From JACPYG01 sp038063015 (lineage in GTDB: Bacteria; Patescibacteriota; Minisyncoccia; Minisyncoccales; Staskawiczbacteraceae), in assembly GCA_038063015.1 (NCBI GenBank), contig JBBTVX010000002.1, positions 1 to 55,646 of the forward strand: 55,646 bases of DNA. Direction: 5' to 3'. The notes beneath the pieces were generated by a model. That model did not search any database and was not told the origin of the DNA. It was given only the letters and a program-made list of their open reading frames with translations. Position 1 is the first letter of the stretch. The number at the start of each line of letters is the position of its first letter. Of this stretch, positions 1 through 8,418 are shown in pieces. The translations under genes were made by a program, and so were the position numbers.

Positions 1-312
1 GAACAGCAAAACCAAATAAGGTTTCAATTAGCCGGGTCTCTTTTAGGAATTATTTCCCAAAGATTAATACCAAGAATTCGCGGAGGATTTATTCCGGTCT
101 GCGAAGTAATGATTTGCAATCAGGCAGTAGCCACTTTAATTAGAGAAAACAAAGTGCATGAAATCCCAGCGGTAATAGAAACCTCGTCTAGAGAGGGAAT
201 GATTTCTTTAAATAGGTCTTTGGTTGATTTAATAAGAAATAAAGAGATTTCTTTAAATGACGCTGTAAATTCTTCTTTTAATCCTTCAGAGTTAAAAAGC
301 TTATTAAGATGA
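1..312 (+). CDS. pilT: PilT/PilB-family pilus ATPase, C-terminal fragment (cut by window edge)
   Basis: The reading frame is open from base 1 and only the last 103 codons are present. It resembles the end of the twisting-motility ATPase PilT: the stretch with LAGSLLGIISQRLIPR, then VCEVMICNQAVATLIREN and KVHEIPAVIE, matches the region after the Walker and His boxes in PilT. Family knowledge: PilT hydrolyses ATP to retract type IV pili at the inner membrane. The stop overlaps the start of pilC by four bases (ATGA), which supports translational coupling. The nucleotide-binding motifs lie outside the window, so PilT and PilB cannot be fully separated, although the C-terminal sequence favours PilT. 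Confidence 0.85.
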   Translation, partial: EQQNQIRFQLAGSLLGIISQRLIPRIRGGFIPVCEVMICNQAVATLIRENKVHEIPAVIETSSREGMISLNRSLVDLIRNKEISLNDAVNSSFNPSELKSLLR

Positions 313-1511
313 AGTATAATTATCAAGCCAGAACCAAAGAGGGGAAGATTGAAACAGGAACCGTTGAAGCTTCTTCAAGAGATGCCGCCGGCGCCCTTTT
401 GCAAAAATACAATATTTATGTCACTTTTCTAAAGGAAATAAAGTCGCCGTTTTCAATTAAAATAAAACTTTTTGAGAAAGCGTCAAAAAAGGATTTAGCT
501 ATATTCTCAAGACAGATGGCAGTAATGCTTGATTCAAGAGTTCCAGTAGTGCAGAGTTTAACCTCTTTGGCTGTTCAAATTCGCAAAGAATCCTTTAGAG
601 AAAAAATACTAAAAATTTCTCAGATGGTGGAAGAAGGAAGTCCCTTGTCTGAAGCTTTTGGCGTTTATTCTGATACTTTTAGTATTTTTTATGTTAATTT
701 AGTAAAATCTGGCGAGGCCTCTGGGAAAATTTCTGAAGCCCTTTATTATTTGTCAGACCATTTAGAAAGAGAGTCCGATATAGAATCTCAGTTAAAAGGC
801 GCGATGATTTATCCGATTTTCGTTTTATGCGTTCTTTTCGTGGTATTTTTAATAATAATGCTCGGCGTTATGCCAAAACTTGTTGAGCTTTTGAAAGACA
901 CCACATCAAAACCGCCCTTTTTTACCACGCTGATGATTAATTTTTATGATTTTGCAATGGGTTATGGCTGGATTATATTAGTCGCCTTTTTTCTATTAAT
1001 CGGATTTTTAGTTTATTATTTTAGAACCAAAGAAGGCAAAAAAAAGTTTGACAAAATATCTTTAAAAATACCCTTTTTTGGATCTATACTTCAAAAGGTT
1101 TTTCTTGTCCGCTTTTCTGAAAGCGTTTCTACGCTTGTTTCAGCCGGCCTTTCAATTAATAAGGCATTGCAAATTACAAGAGACACAGTGACCAATCATG
1201 TTTATAAGAATATTATTATTGAAGTGGAAAAAAATGTTTCCGAAGGAGAAAAAATTAGTTCTGTTTTGATAAAATACCCGGAACATGTGCCGATATTTGT
1301 TGTGCAAATGATTAAAGTCGGGGAGGAAACCGGCAAGTTAGGCAAAACCCTAATGGAGATAGTGAATTTTTACCAAAAAGAGGTAAAAATGGCGGTAGAA
1401 ACTTTTGCGACTCTTTTAGAGCCGATTTTAATAGTATTTTTAGGAATTACGGTGGCATTATTAGCAGTTTCTGTTTTGTCCCCGCTTTACGGGGCATTAG
1501 GAACTATTTAA
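309..1511 (+). CDS. pilC: Type IV pilus inner-membrane platform protein PilC
   Basis: A 400-aa protein, the normal length for PilC/GspF. It has two repeated T2SSF cytoplasmic domains (about residues 60-185 and 265-385) and hydrophobic segments near residues 165-190, 210-235 and 365-395. Conserved PilC features are visible: FSRQMAVMLDSRVPVVQSL in the first repeat and FSESVSTLVSAGLSINKAL in the second, with the GEETGKL motif. PilC anchors the assembly and retraction ATPases and feeds pilins into the growing fibre. It overlaps the ATPase gene upstream and is followed three bases later by a prepilin, so it is part of the pilus operon. Confidence 0.95.
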   Translation: MKYNYQARTKEGKIETGTVEASSRDAAGALLQKYNIYVTFLKEIKSPFSIKIKLFEKASKKDLAIFSRQMAVMLDSRVPVVQSLTSLAVQIRKESFREKILKISQMVEEGSPLSEAFGVYSDTFSIFYVNLVKSGEASGKISEALYYLSDHLERESDIESQLKGAMIYPIFVLCVLFVVFLIIMLGVMPKLVELLKDTTSKPPFFTTLMINFYDFAMGYGWIILVAFFLLIGFLVYYFRTKEGKKKFDKISLKIPFFGSILQKVFLVRFSESVSTLVSAGLSINKALQITRDTVTNHVYKNIIIEVEKNVSEGEKISSVLIKYPEHVPIFVVQMIKVGEETGKLGKTLMEIVNFYQKEVKMAVETFATLLEPILIVFLGITVALLAVSVLSPLYGALGTI

Positions 1512-1514
1512 TTT

Positions 1515-1970
1515 ATGGAAAAAATAAAAGGTTTTACATTAATAGAAATGCTGGTAGCAATAGCTATTATTGTTATATTGGCCTCTGTCGCCTTGTATAG
1601 CGTTACAAAATACATAGACAAGGGGAGAGACGCAACCATAAAAGGGAGATTAGTTACTTTGGTTACAGCTGGAGAATTATGGTATGATAGAAACAATAGT
1701 AGTTATGCTAGTTTTTGCGACCCCAATCTTTCTATCGCTGTTAAAATTGTCTGGGATGAAATACCATCGGCAACCGCTGACAAACATTGCAATATAAAAA
1801 TTACTAACAATGTTGGCGTTGCCTGGGCCGCCTGCGCAAGATTTTTTGTATATCCAGACAAGGCCTTTTGCGTTGACAATAAGGGAAATCAAAAAGAGAT
1901 AAATAATTCCGATTGCACGGTTGCCACCACTAATTGTTGTTTTGCCGGCGTTGCCAATTGCATTCCTTAA
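1515..1970 (+). CDS. Type IV prepilin (class III signal peptide)
   Basis: A 151-aa prepilin. The short positive leader MEKIKG is followed by FTLIEMLVAIAIIVILASVA, the classic cleavage site (G/F) and N-terminal hydrophobic helix with Glu5. The rest is a globular domain with six or more cysteines toward the C-terminus (CNIK, WAACA, FCVD, SDC, TNCC, NCIP), so disulfides are likely in the exported pilin. It starts three bases after pilC and is probably cotranscribed. Its sequence differs from the two tandem pilins downstream, so it may be a distinct major or minor subunit. Confidence 0.9.
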   Translation: MEKIKGFTLIEMLVAIAIIVILASVALYSVTKYIDKGRDATIKGRLVTLVTAGELWYDRNNSSYASFCDPNLSIAVKIVWDEIPSATADKHCNIKITNNVGVAWAACARFFVYPDKAFCVDNKGNQKEINNSDCTVATTNCCFAGVANCIP

Positions 1971-2005
1971 TTTTTAATAATTTTGAGTTATTCACACCCC
2001 TATTA

Positions 2006-2034
2006 TTGTTTGTATTTTTGGAATAAGGTAAAAT
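2006..2034 (+). promoter_or_regulatory. Sigma70-type promoter for the first tandem pilin
   Basis: TTGTTT at 2006-2011, a 17-nt spacer and TAAAAT at 2029-2034. The same architecture with closely related flanking sequence occurs at 2615-2643 before the next pilin. It leaves a leader of about 60 nt before the ATG at 2104. Confidence 0.6.
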
Positions 2035-2103
2035 AAATAAAAGAAGCCATAATATCAAAGGTCGAGAAATATTCTGAATATTAAATGTTAGAAAAAAATA
2101 AAA

Positions 2104-2517
2104 ATGAAAAAACAAAAAGGTTTTACATTAATTGAGTTATTAGTTGTTATTGCCATTATCGGCATTTTGGCCGCTGTTTTAATGGTGAACTTGTCTAGCA
2201 CAAGAAATAAAGCCAAAGACGCGGCGATAAAATTAGAAATGGGTCAAATCAGAACAGCTATGGAAGCTTTTGCCGGTGGTAATACTTATCAGGGAGGTCT
2301 GGCTAGTGCAGATGTTGTTAATCTAAAGGCCGCTATTGTAGTTAATGGTGGCGGAACGCTTGTGGAATCTGAGCCAACCACTGCTACTCCATCCCCTAAT
2401 GCGTGGTGCGTGCAATACGCCCTAAACCCTACTGGCGGTTCATGGTGCGTGGATTCCACCGGTTATGCCGGAACAACTGCAAATTGTGATACAGCAAATA
2501 GAAATTGTGCCCCGTAA
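2104..2517 (+). CDS. Type IV major-type prepilin, tandem copy 1
   Basis: A 137-aa prepilin. MKKQKG is followed by FTLIELLVVIAIIGILAAVL, the canonical PilD recognition site and helix. The core matches Parcubacterial pilins (NLSSTRNKAKDAAIKLEMGQIRTAM). The C-terminal loop carries four cysteines with the WCVDSTGYAG motif. It is a paralogue of the next gene, with a near-identical 5' half at nucleotide level and a similar promoter and 5' leader. It is flanked by its own promoter and a downstream terminator, so it can be expressed independently and at a high level as a major subunit. Which pilin dominates the fibre cannot be told from the sequence. Confidence 0.92.
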   Translation: MKKQKGFTLIELLVVIAIIGILAAVLMVNLSSTRNKAKDAAIKLEMGQIRTAMEAFAGGNTYQGGLASADVVNLKAAIVVNGGGTLVESEPTTATPSPNAWCVQYALNPTGGSWCVDSTGYAGTTANCDTANRNCAP

Positions 2518-2544
2518 AGACAAAGATAAAACAATTATGTTTTA

Positions 2545-2573
2545 TTGGCCCCAATTCGGGGTCAATTTTTTTT
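2545..2573 (+). terminator. Rho-independent terminator after pilin copy 1
   Basis: TTGGCCCC, a five-base loop, then GGGGTCAA (one G-T pair), followed by eight T residues. Confidence 0.8.
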
Positions 2574-2614
2574 ATGTTTTTCTTTTTAAATTAAAAGATA
2601 TCCACATCCTTCTA

Positions 2615-2643
2615 TTGCTTGTATTTTTGCGATAAAGTAAAAT
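2615..2643 (+). promoter_or_regulatory. Sigma70-type promoter for the second tandem pilin
   Basis: TTGCTT at 2615-2620, a 17-nt spacer, TAAAAT at 2638-2643. It is nearly the same as the promoter at 2006-2034, including the TTTTTG in the spacer, which shows that the promoter was duplicated with the gene. Confidence 0.6.
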
Positions 2644-2713
2644 AGAGAAAAAGACATATAAAAATGTTAAATATTAAAAGTCGAAGAATATTCTAAAATA
2701 TTATAAATAAACA

Positions 2714-3142
2714 ATGAACAAAAATAAGTTTCAAAAAGGTTTTACCTTAATTGAGTTATTAGTTGTTATTGCCATTATCGGCATTTTGGCGTCTATGTTA
2801 ATGGTGAACTTGTCCAGCACAAGGGACAAAGCCAAGGATTCATCAATAAAATTAGAGATGGGTCAAATCAGAACAGCGATGGAGAGCGCGGCTGACAGCG
2901 GTTCTTATGATGGTTTACTTGACGCCACAAGCGGCGAGATTTTTGATTTAAGAGCGGCAATAGAAACGAATGGAGCTACGCTTATACTTGATGGAGCAAA
3001 TGATATCCCCGCAGGTTTTTGTATAGCATATGCTCTGAATACCAGCGGTAGTAATTGGTGTGTGGATTCTACTGGTTATGCTGGACCAATTGCAACTTGC
3101 GATGCTGTTGATGGTCATTTTGATTGCGATGCCACAGATTAA
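2714..3142 (+). CDS. Type IV major-type prepilin, tandem copy 2
   Basis: A 142-aa prepilin: MNKNKFQKG leader, FTLIELLVVIAIIGILASML helix, then NLSSTRDKAKDSSIKLEMGQIRTAM as in copy 1. The variable central part differs from copy 1 (SGEIFDLRAAIETNGATL), but the cysteine-bearing WCVDSTGYAG region is conserved. It has its own promoter (2615-2643) and a strong terminator (3165-3197). Tandem near-duplicate pilins may reflect subunit switching or dosage; that part is inference. Confidence 0.92.
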   Translation: MNKNKFQKGFTLIELLVVIAIIGILASMLMVNLSSTRDKAKDSSIKLEMGQIRTAMESAADSGSYDGLLDATSGEIFDLRAAIETNGATLILDGANDIPAGFCIAYALNTSGSNWCVDSTGYAGPIATCDAVDGHFDCDATD

Positions 3143-3164
3143 TGATTATTTAGTAAGATTTTTA

Positions 3165-3197
3165 AATAGTCCCGCCATGGCGGGACTATTTTTTTTT
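3165..3197 (+). terminator. Strong rho-independent terminator after pilin copy 2
   Basis: A perfect 12-bp stem (AATAGTCCCGCC with its complement, two-base loop) at 3165-3190, followed by a T tract. Confidence 0.9.
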
Positions 3198-3208
3198 ATA
3201 AAAAATGG

Positions 3209-3214
3209 TAAAAT
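3209..3214 (+). promoter_or_regulatory. Putative -10 element giving a leaderless pilD transcript
   Basis: TAAAAT ends six bases before the pilD ATG (3221), so transcription would begin at or next to the start codon. No good -35 is visible. The same tight -10/ATG spacing occurs at other genes in this window. Confidence 0.4.
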
Positions 3215-3220
3215 TAAATA

Positions 3221-4036
3221 ATGATTTATTATTTTATTTTTATTTTTTTACTCGGACTTTGTATCGGCAGTTTTTTAAATTGCGTTGTTTATAGAATGGA
3301 ATTGCAGGAAGATATGCCCAAGAGCAGTTCCCGCAGAAAAACTGTAAGTTTTATGCGGGGTAAATCTTTTTGCCCTCATTGCAAGCACGACTTGGGCTGG
3401 CAGGATTTAATTCCTGTTTTTAGTTTTTTATTTTTAAAAGGAAAGTGCAGATACTGCAAGAAAAACATATCTATTCAATATCCGTTGGTTGAGTTGTTGA
3501 CGGGCTTGCTTTTTTTGCTAATTTTTTTCGCCATAGGCGGACCAATTTCGGGCTGGAATTTTTTAATCTATTTTTTATTTTTATTGATTATTTTCTCTTT
3601 TTTAATTATTATTTTTATTTATGACCTTAAACATTATATTATTCCGGACAAAGTTTTATTTCCGGCCATTGGGATTGTTTTTTTAGAGCAGTTAATTTTT
3701 AATTTTAGATTTTTGAATTTTAACCCTTTATGGGCCGGGTTTGGGGCTTGCGCTTTTTTCTTATTTATCTTTCTTATTTCTGGCGGCCGCTGGATGGGAT
3801 TCGGAGATGTAAAATTAGCGTTTTTTATGGGTTTGTTTTTAAGTTATCCCAATATTTTAGCCGCCCTATTTTTAGCTTTCTTTTTAGGTGCTATAATAGG
3901 GGTGGGATTGATTGTTTTTGGAAGCAAGAATTTAAAGAGCGAAATACCATTTGGCCCATTTTTGATTATAGGAACATTTATCGCTCTTTTTTATGGGCAG
4001 GAAATAATACAATGGTATATGCATCTAATAATTTAA
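3221..4036 (+). CDS. pilD: Prepilin peptidase / N-methyltransferase PilD
   Basis: A 271-aa polytopic membrane protease. The N-terminal DiS_P_DiS domain is intact, with a four-cysteine zinc site (CPHC and CRYC around residues 48-78). Two aspartates of the A24 aspartyl protease are seen in FIYDLKHYIIPD and in GFGDVKLAF. About seven hydrophobic segments are present. It removes the leader from prepilins and methylates the new N-terminus, so it serves all the pilin genes in this cluster. It opens a second pilus transcript and overlaps the following minor-pilin gene by 25 bases. Confidence 0.95.
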   Translation: MIYYFIFIFLLGLCIGSFLNCVVYRMELQEDMPKSSSRRKTVSFMRGKSFCPHCKHDLGWQDLIPVFSFLFLKGKCRYCKKNISIQYPLVELLTGLLFLLIFFAIGGPISGWNFLIYFLFLLIIFSFLIIIFIYDLKHYIIPDKVLFPAIGIVFLEQLIFNFRFLNFNPLWAGFGACAFFLFIFLISGGRWMGFGDVKLAFFMGLFLSYPNILAALFLAFFLGAIIGVGLIVFGSKNLKSEIPFGPFLIIGTFIALFYGQEIIQWYMHLII

Positions 4037-4650
4037 AACGCACATCTTCATCAAGAGGCATCACTCTAATTGAAATTTTAGTAGTTGTTTTTATTATCGC
4101 TCTTTTTTCAAGTATTTTGGTGACTGATTTTCCAAAAATAAAACGCCAGTTCGCGCTGACCAGAGCTGTTTATAAAATGAGCCAAGATTTAAGAAGAACT
4201 CAGGATATGGGATTTTCAGGACAGCAGATAGAAGGGTTAGACGTAAAAGGATATGGAGTTTATATAAATCTTGATGATGCCAATTTGCGCAACAAAAAAT
4301 ATATAATATATGCCGATAGGGGCAATACTCCTGACCAAAAATATAGCGAGGAGTCCTTTGTGGATTGCAGGCAACAAACGAATCCTCAAGCAGATTGCGT
4401 TATAGAAGAAATAGATTTAAGTCAAACCGAACCAGAAGTGATTATAAATACAATTGAGAATACTGCAGACGGCCGATGGGTAGATATTAATTTTGCGCCT
4501 CCAAACCCCGCCACAACGATAACAGAGTTAGCCGAGGATTCATCGGGGACAAAGTTTAATCGGGCGATGATTATTTTTGCCATAGAATCCGAGCCATTAA
4601 AAGAAAGAATGGTTTCAGTAAATACTTCGGGTTTAATAGAAATAAAATAA
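4012..4650 (+). CDS. Minor pilin, GspH/FimT-like prepilin
   Basis: A 212-aa prepilin. I chose the ATG at 4012, inside the end of pilD, because it puts a short leader (MVYASNNLKRTSSSRG) before ITLIEILVVVFIIALFSSIL; the longer open frame upstream is antisense-like read-through of pilD. After the helix, KMSQDLRRTQDMGFSG resembles GspH/FimT pseudopilins. The C-terminal domain has a short Cys pair. It sits first of four minor pilins, which in type IV systems form the tip or priming complex. Confidence 0.85.
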   Translation: MVYASNNLKRTSSSRGITLIEILVVVFIIALFSSILVTDFPKIKRQFALTRAVYKMSQDLRRTQDMGFSGQQIEGLDVKGYGVYINLDDANLRNKKYIIYADRGNTPDQKYSEESFVDCRQQTNPQADCVIEEIDLSQTEPEVIINTIENTADGRWVDINFAPPNPATTITELAEDSSGTKFNRAMIIFAIESEPLKERMVSVNTSGLIEIK

Positions 4651-5213
4651 TGCTACATAATATAAAAAATAAAGGGTTTACATTAATTGAACTGATAATC
4701 GCTATTCTTATTTTAGCCGTTGCTACTATCGGCGTTTATAATTCTTTTTCAACAGTTGTTATTTTTACTGATGGCGTTTCTTCGCGCCTTACAGCGGCCT
4801 ATCTTGCTCAAGAAGGTATAGAAATAGTAAGAAATATGAGAGATAATAATTGGTTGGACGTTTATCAAGGTTGGAAAAAAGGACTTTCAGATACAAACAC
4901 AGATTGTTCAAATGGATGCGAGGCGGATTATAGAACCGGCACATTAATCGACGCAAGGGGCGGATTGACAAGTTTTGGCAGTAGCGGAAATTATTTAAAT
5001 ATAAACAACAATAAAGGTTTTTATAGTTACGACGAAGTGGGTGATTTCACAAAAACAAAATTTAAAAGAAAAATTACAATTACGCCAGACCCCGATTCTC
5101 TTAGGCCGGTTTTAAAAGTTTCTGTTTTGGTGACTTGGAAAGAAAAAGAAGAATATGGTTGCGATTATGGTTATTGCATTGAGGCAGAGGAGTATTTATA
5201 TAATTGGTATTAA
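4650..5213 (+). CDS. Minor pilin, PilV/GspI-like prepilin
   Basis: A 187-aa prepilin: MLHNIKNKG leader, FTLIELIIAILILAVATIGV helix. Next comes SRLTAAYLAQEGIEIVRNMRD, the AYLAQEGIE pattern typical of PilV/GspI minor pilins. Four cysteines lie in two clusters (CSNGC and CDYGYC). The start codon overlaps the stop of the previous gene by one base (TAATG), which is strong coupling. Confidence 0.88.
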   Translation: MLHNIKNKGFTLIELIIAILILAVATIGVYNSFSTVVIFTDGVSSRLTAAYLAQEGIEIVRNMRDNNWLDVYQGWKKGLSDTNTDCSNGCEADYRTGTLIDARGGLTSFGSSGNYLNINNNKGFYSYDEVGDFTKTKFKRKITITPDPDSLRPVLKVSVLVTWKEKEEYGCDYGYCIEAEEYLYNWY

Positions 5214-5228
5214 ATTATTAAATTATTT

Positions 5229-5867
5229 ATGAAGAATGCCTCTAAAGGGTTTACACTGATAGAATTAATTGTGGTTACAGCCGTATTTTTGTTTGTTGTG
5301 GGCGCCGCGGTTGGTATCTTTATTTCTATTGTGCAACACCAAAGAATAATTTTAGTTAAACAAGAGCTTTCAAACCAAGTGAGTTATGCTTTAGAGCATA
5401 TGTCAAAAGCTTTAAGGATGGCGGGAAAAGATACGGATGGCAGGTGCCTGGGAACAGAGTTTGCGAGATATAATTATTTGCTAACTATCAAAGATATTTC
5501 TAACGGCGTTTATACGGGTATAAAATTTATAAACCAATCGGATATAAACGAAACTACCGGACAGCCGGTTTGTCAGGAATTTTATTTAGACGACGATTAC
5601 CCGGAAAACCCGGTTTTAAAAGAAAAAAAAGACGGAATTCCTTCAGCCGGAATCGCTCTTATTTCTGATAAATTTATGATAAATTCTATTAGATTTGGCA
5701 TAAATGGCGAGGATGGTTTATTGGGTGGGCTTGAAGGCGCGGACGGGGATAATTATATTCAGCCGAGAGTAACTATTTATTTAGATGTTCAAGTTAAAGG
5801 AGACGACAAGCAGCCAGCAGAAAAAATTCAAACAACTATTTCACAAAGAGACCTAAATGCGCAATAA
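5229..5867 (+). CDS. Minor pilin, PilW/GspJ-like prepilin
   Basis: A 212-aa prepilin: MKNASKG leader, FTLIELIVVTAVFLFVVGAA helix. The following segment (RIILVKQELSNQVSYALEHMSKALRMA) is typical of PilW/GspJ-like subunits, which have a long second helical stretch before the beta domain. Its end overlaps the next gene by 11 bases. Confidence 0.85.
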   Translation: MKNASKGFTLIELIVVTAVFLFVVGAAVGIFISIVQHQRIILVKQELSNQVSYALEHMSKALRMAGKDTDGRCLGTEFARYNYLLTIKDISNGVYTGIKFINQSDINETTGQPVCQEFYLDDDYPENPVLKEKKDGIPSAGIALISDKFMINSIRFGINGEDGLLGGLEGADGDNYIQPRVTIYLDVQVKGDDKQPAEKIQTTISQRDLNAQ

Positions 5868-6396
5868 TATTTTTTTTAAAAACAAGGAGGGTGGAGTATC
5901 GTTGATTATTACCTTTTTTATTCTGACAATAATTCTTGCCATAGTTTTAAATATAAGCGCGCTTTTATATAGCGGAATTAAAATCACAAGGAATATAGGC
6001 AATTCGGTTCTTGCCTTTTATGCCGCCGACAGTGGCGTGGAAAAACTTCTTTATTATGACAGAAAAAAGATACCAGAGGGTGGCGAAAGAGGGCTTTGCA
6101 ATATTAATAATGTTTGCCCCAATGATTGCACTCCCGGACCAAACGGCGGGGCTGGCGACTGCGTTGAAAAACATTGTCAAGGATGGCAAGCCACCGGAAG
6201 CGATTGCGACCCTTTAACCTGCGGAGAATGTAGAGTATCTTTTAATACTTTTTTTGACGGCAAGACATATGAAGCAATAGCAATAGTTACTACTATGGGT
6301 GATATAGATGACAATGTTTTTAAGACAAACATTGATATAAGAGGCAAATATAAAGATGTTTTAAGAAAAGTTCAATTGAAAATCATAAACAGATAA
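5857..6396 (+). CDS. Minor pilin, PilX-like protein
   Basis: A 179-aa protein beginning with a basic leader (MRNNIFFKNKEGG) and a hydrophobic helix (VSLIITFFILTIILAIVLNI). It then has AFYAADSGVEKLLYYDR, the YAADSGVE signature of PilX/GspK-like minor pilins. It is cysteine-rich in the middle (CNINNVC, CTPG, CVEKHC, CDPLTCGEC), so the exported domain is likely disulfide-bonded. It lacks the usual Glu5, as PilX/GspK proteins do. It is the last gene of the pilus run and ends two bases before ligA. Confidence 0.82.
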   Translation: MRNNIFFKNKEGGVSLIITFFILTIILAIVLNISALLYSGIKITRNIGNSVLAFYAADSGVEKLLYYDRKKIPEGGERGLCNINNVCPNDCTPGPNGGAGDCVEKHCQGWQATGSDCDPLTCGECRVSFNTFFDGKTYEAIAIVTTMGDIDDNVFKTNIDIRGKYKDVLRKVQLKIINR

Positions 6397-6397
6397 C

Positions 6398-8416
6398 ATG
6401 ATGGATAAACAAGAAGCCAAAAAAAGAATAGAAAAGCTTAAGGCGGTTATAAACCATCACAGGTATTTCTATCACGCTTTAGACAAGCAAGAGATTTCAG
6501 ACGCCGCTTTAGACTCTTTGAAAAAAGAGCTTTTTGATTTAGAACAAATTTATCCCGAGCTGATAACTGAAGATTCGCCGACGCAAAGAGTTGGCGGGAA
6601 ACCCTTAAAAGAGTTTAAAAAAGTAAAGCGTCCGCAAAGGATGCTTTCTTTTAATGACGGTTTTTCAAAAGAGGATGTGCAACATTGGCAGGAAAGGTTT
6701 ATGAAATTATTGCCGGAAAAAGAAAAAGGAGCGCTGGATTATTATTGCGAACTGAAAATTGATGGTTTGGCAATTGAATTAATATACGAAGAAGGAGTTT
6801 TAAAAACAGGAGCAACCAGAGGAGACGGAATAACAGGAGAAGATATTACTCAAAATTTAAAGACGATTGAGGCCATTCCTCTGAGAATACGACCCAAGGG
6901 GCGCCCCAAAAGAGAAATAATTGTCAGGGGAGAAGTTTTTATTACAAAAAAAGAATTTGAAAAAATTAATAAAATACAAAAAGAAAAAGGGTTGTCTTTA
7001 TATGCCAATCCCAGAAACATAGCCGCCGGTTCAGTTCGTCAGTTAGACCCAAAAATTACAGCCCAAAGGCATTTGGATTTTTTTGCTTATGATTTGCTCT
7101 CAGATTTTGGACAAATTACCCATGAGGAAAAACATAAAATTTTAAAAGCGCTCGGATTTAAAATAAATAAAAATAATAAATATTGTAAAACCATTGAAGA
7201 TATTTTTTTATTTCATAATCATTGGACAAAGGCCAGAGAAAATCTTGATTATGAAATTGACGGAGTTGTGGCGCTTATAAACAATAATAAAATTTTTGAA
7301 AAACTTGGAGTAGTTGGCAAAGCGCCAAGAGGAGCTATTGCTTTTAAATTTCCTCAAACTCAAGCTCATACAAAAGTTTTAGACATCAAAGTGCAGGTAG
7401 GCAGAACAGGGGCTATGACTCCTGTGGCAATTTTAGAGCCAGTGCAAGTAACTGGCATTACAATTACTCGCGCCACCTTGCACAACGAAGATGAAATTAA
7501 ACGTTTGGGATTAAAAATAGGAGACACTGTTATAGTGGGAAGGGCGGGAGATGTAATTCCGAATATTGTTAAAGTTTTACCAGAATTAAGAACTGGACAC
7601 GAAAAAAATTTTAAGATGCCGGAAAAATGTCCGTCTTGCCAAACAAAATTAGTAAAGCCGGAAACAGAAGTTTTGTGGCGGTGCTCAAATCCAAAATGTT
7701 TTGCAAGACAAAGAAGAAATTTTTACCATTTTGTTTCCCGCCTCGCTTTCAATATTGATGGCTTGGGGCCAAAAATTATTGACAGATTATTAGACGAGGG
7801 GTTGGTTCAGGACCCAAGCGATTTATTTGAATTAAAAGAAGGAGACATTTCTCATTTAGAAAGATTCGGAGAAAAATCAGCTGAAAATTTAATAAAATCA
7901 ATTGCAGGAAAAAAAGAAATAAACTTGGCGAGGTTTATTTATGCTTTGGGCGCAAGAAATATCGGCGAAGAAACAGCAATTGATTTGGCAAATAATTTTG
8001 GTTCCGTAAAAAAATTAAGAGAGGCCAAGTTAGAAGATTTTGATTCTATTTTAAATATAGGGCCAGTTGTGGCAAAATCAGTTTACGACTGGTTCCAAGA
8101 TAAAAATAATTTAAAGTTTTTAGATAAATTAGAAGAAAAGGTAAAAATAACTAGCCCCGCCTTCTCTAAAGCTTCGGCGGGCAAGCAAAAATTGAAAGGA
8201 AAAAAAATTGTTTTAACAGGAAGCTTAGAATCAATGTCAAGAGATGAAGCTCGGGCGAAAATTAGAGAACTTGGCGGAGATATATCAGAATCCGTGTCTT
8301 CAAAAACAGATTATGTTATAGCGGGGTCAGAGCCCGGCTCAAAAGCCGACAAAGCCAAAAAACTCAGCGTGAAAATAATAAATGAAAAAGAATTTTTAAA
8401 AATGATTAATTTTTAA
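6398..8416 (+). CDS. ligA: NAD-dependent DNA ligase LigA
   Basis: 672 aa, full length for LigA. Domain order: Ia NAD-binding (HHRYFYHALDKQEISD), adenylation domain with the CELKIDGLAIE lysine near residue 119, OB fold, Cys4 zinc finger (CPSC, then CSNPKC near residues 411-432), helix-hairpin-helix region and C-terminal BRCT (about 600-672). It seals nicks using NAD+ during replication and repair. A GC-rich insertion at 8155-8185 encodes a small Ala/Ser/Lys-rich peptide just before the BRCT domain. It follows the pilus operon by two bases, so it may share the transcript. Confidence 0.97.
   Translation: MMDKQEAKKRIEKLKAVINHHRYFYHALDKQEISDAALDSLKKELFDLEQIYPELITEDSPTQRVGGKPLKEFKKVKRPQRMLSFNDGFSKEDVQHWQERFMKLLPEKEKGALDYYCELKIDGLAIELIYEEGVLKTGATRGDGITGEDITQNLKTIEAIPLRIRPKGRPKREIIVRGEVFITKKEFEKINKIQKEKGLSLYANPRNIAAGSVRQLDPKITAQRHLDFFAYDLLSDFGQITHEEKHKILKALGFKINKNNKYCKTIEDIFLFHNHWTKARENLDYEIDGVVALINNNKIFEKLGVVGKAPRGAIAFKFPQTQAHTKVLDIKVQVGRTGAMTPVAILEPVQVTGITITRATLHNEDEIKRLGLKIGDTVIVGRAGDVIPNIVKVLPELRTGHEKNFKMPEKCPSCQTKLVKPETEVLWRCSNPKCFARQRRNFYHFVSRLAFNIDGLGPKIIDRLLDEGLVQDPSDLFELKEGDISHLERFGEKSAENLIKSIAGKKEINLARFIYALGARNIGEETAIDLANNFGSVKKLREAKLEDFDSILNIGPVVAKSVYDWFQDKNNLKFLDKLEEKVKITSPAFSKASAGKQKLKGKKIVLTGSLESMSRDEARAKIRELGGDISESVSSKTDYVIAGSEPGSKADKAKKLSVKIINEKEFLKMINF
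8155..8185. repeat. In-frame GC-rich palindromic repeat inside ligA
   Basis: An imperfect dyad with CCCGCC and GGCGGG arms around a GCTT core, read in frame as roughly SPAFSKASAGK. Related inserts are seen in dnaG (52889-52920 and 53092-53120), rnj and ftsK. Confidence 0.55.
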
Positions 8417-8418
8417 AA

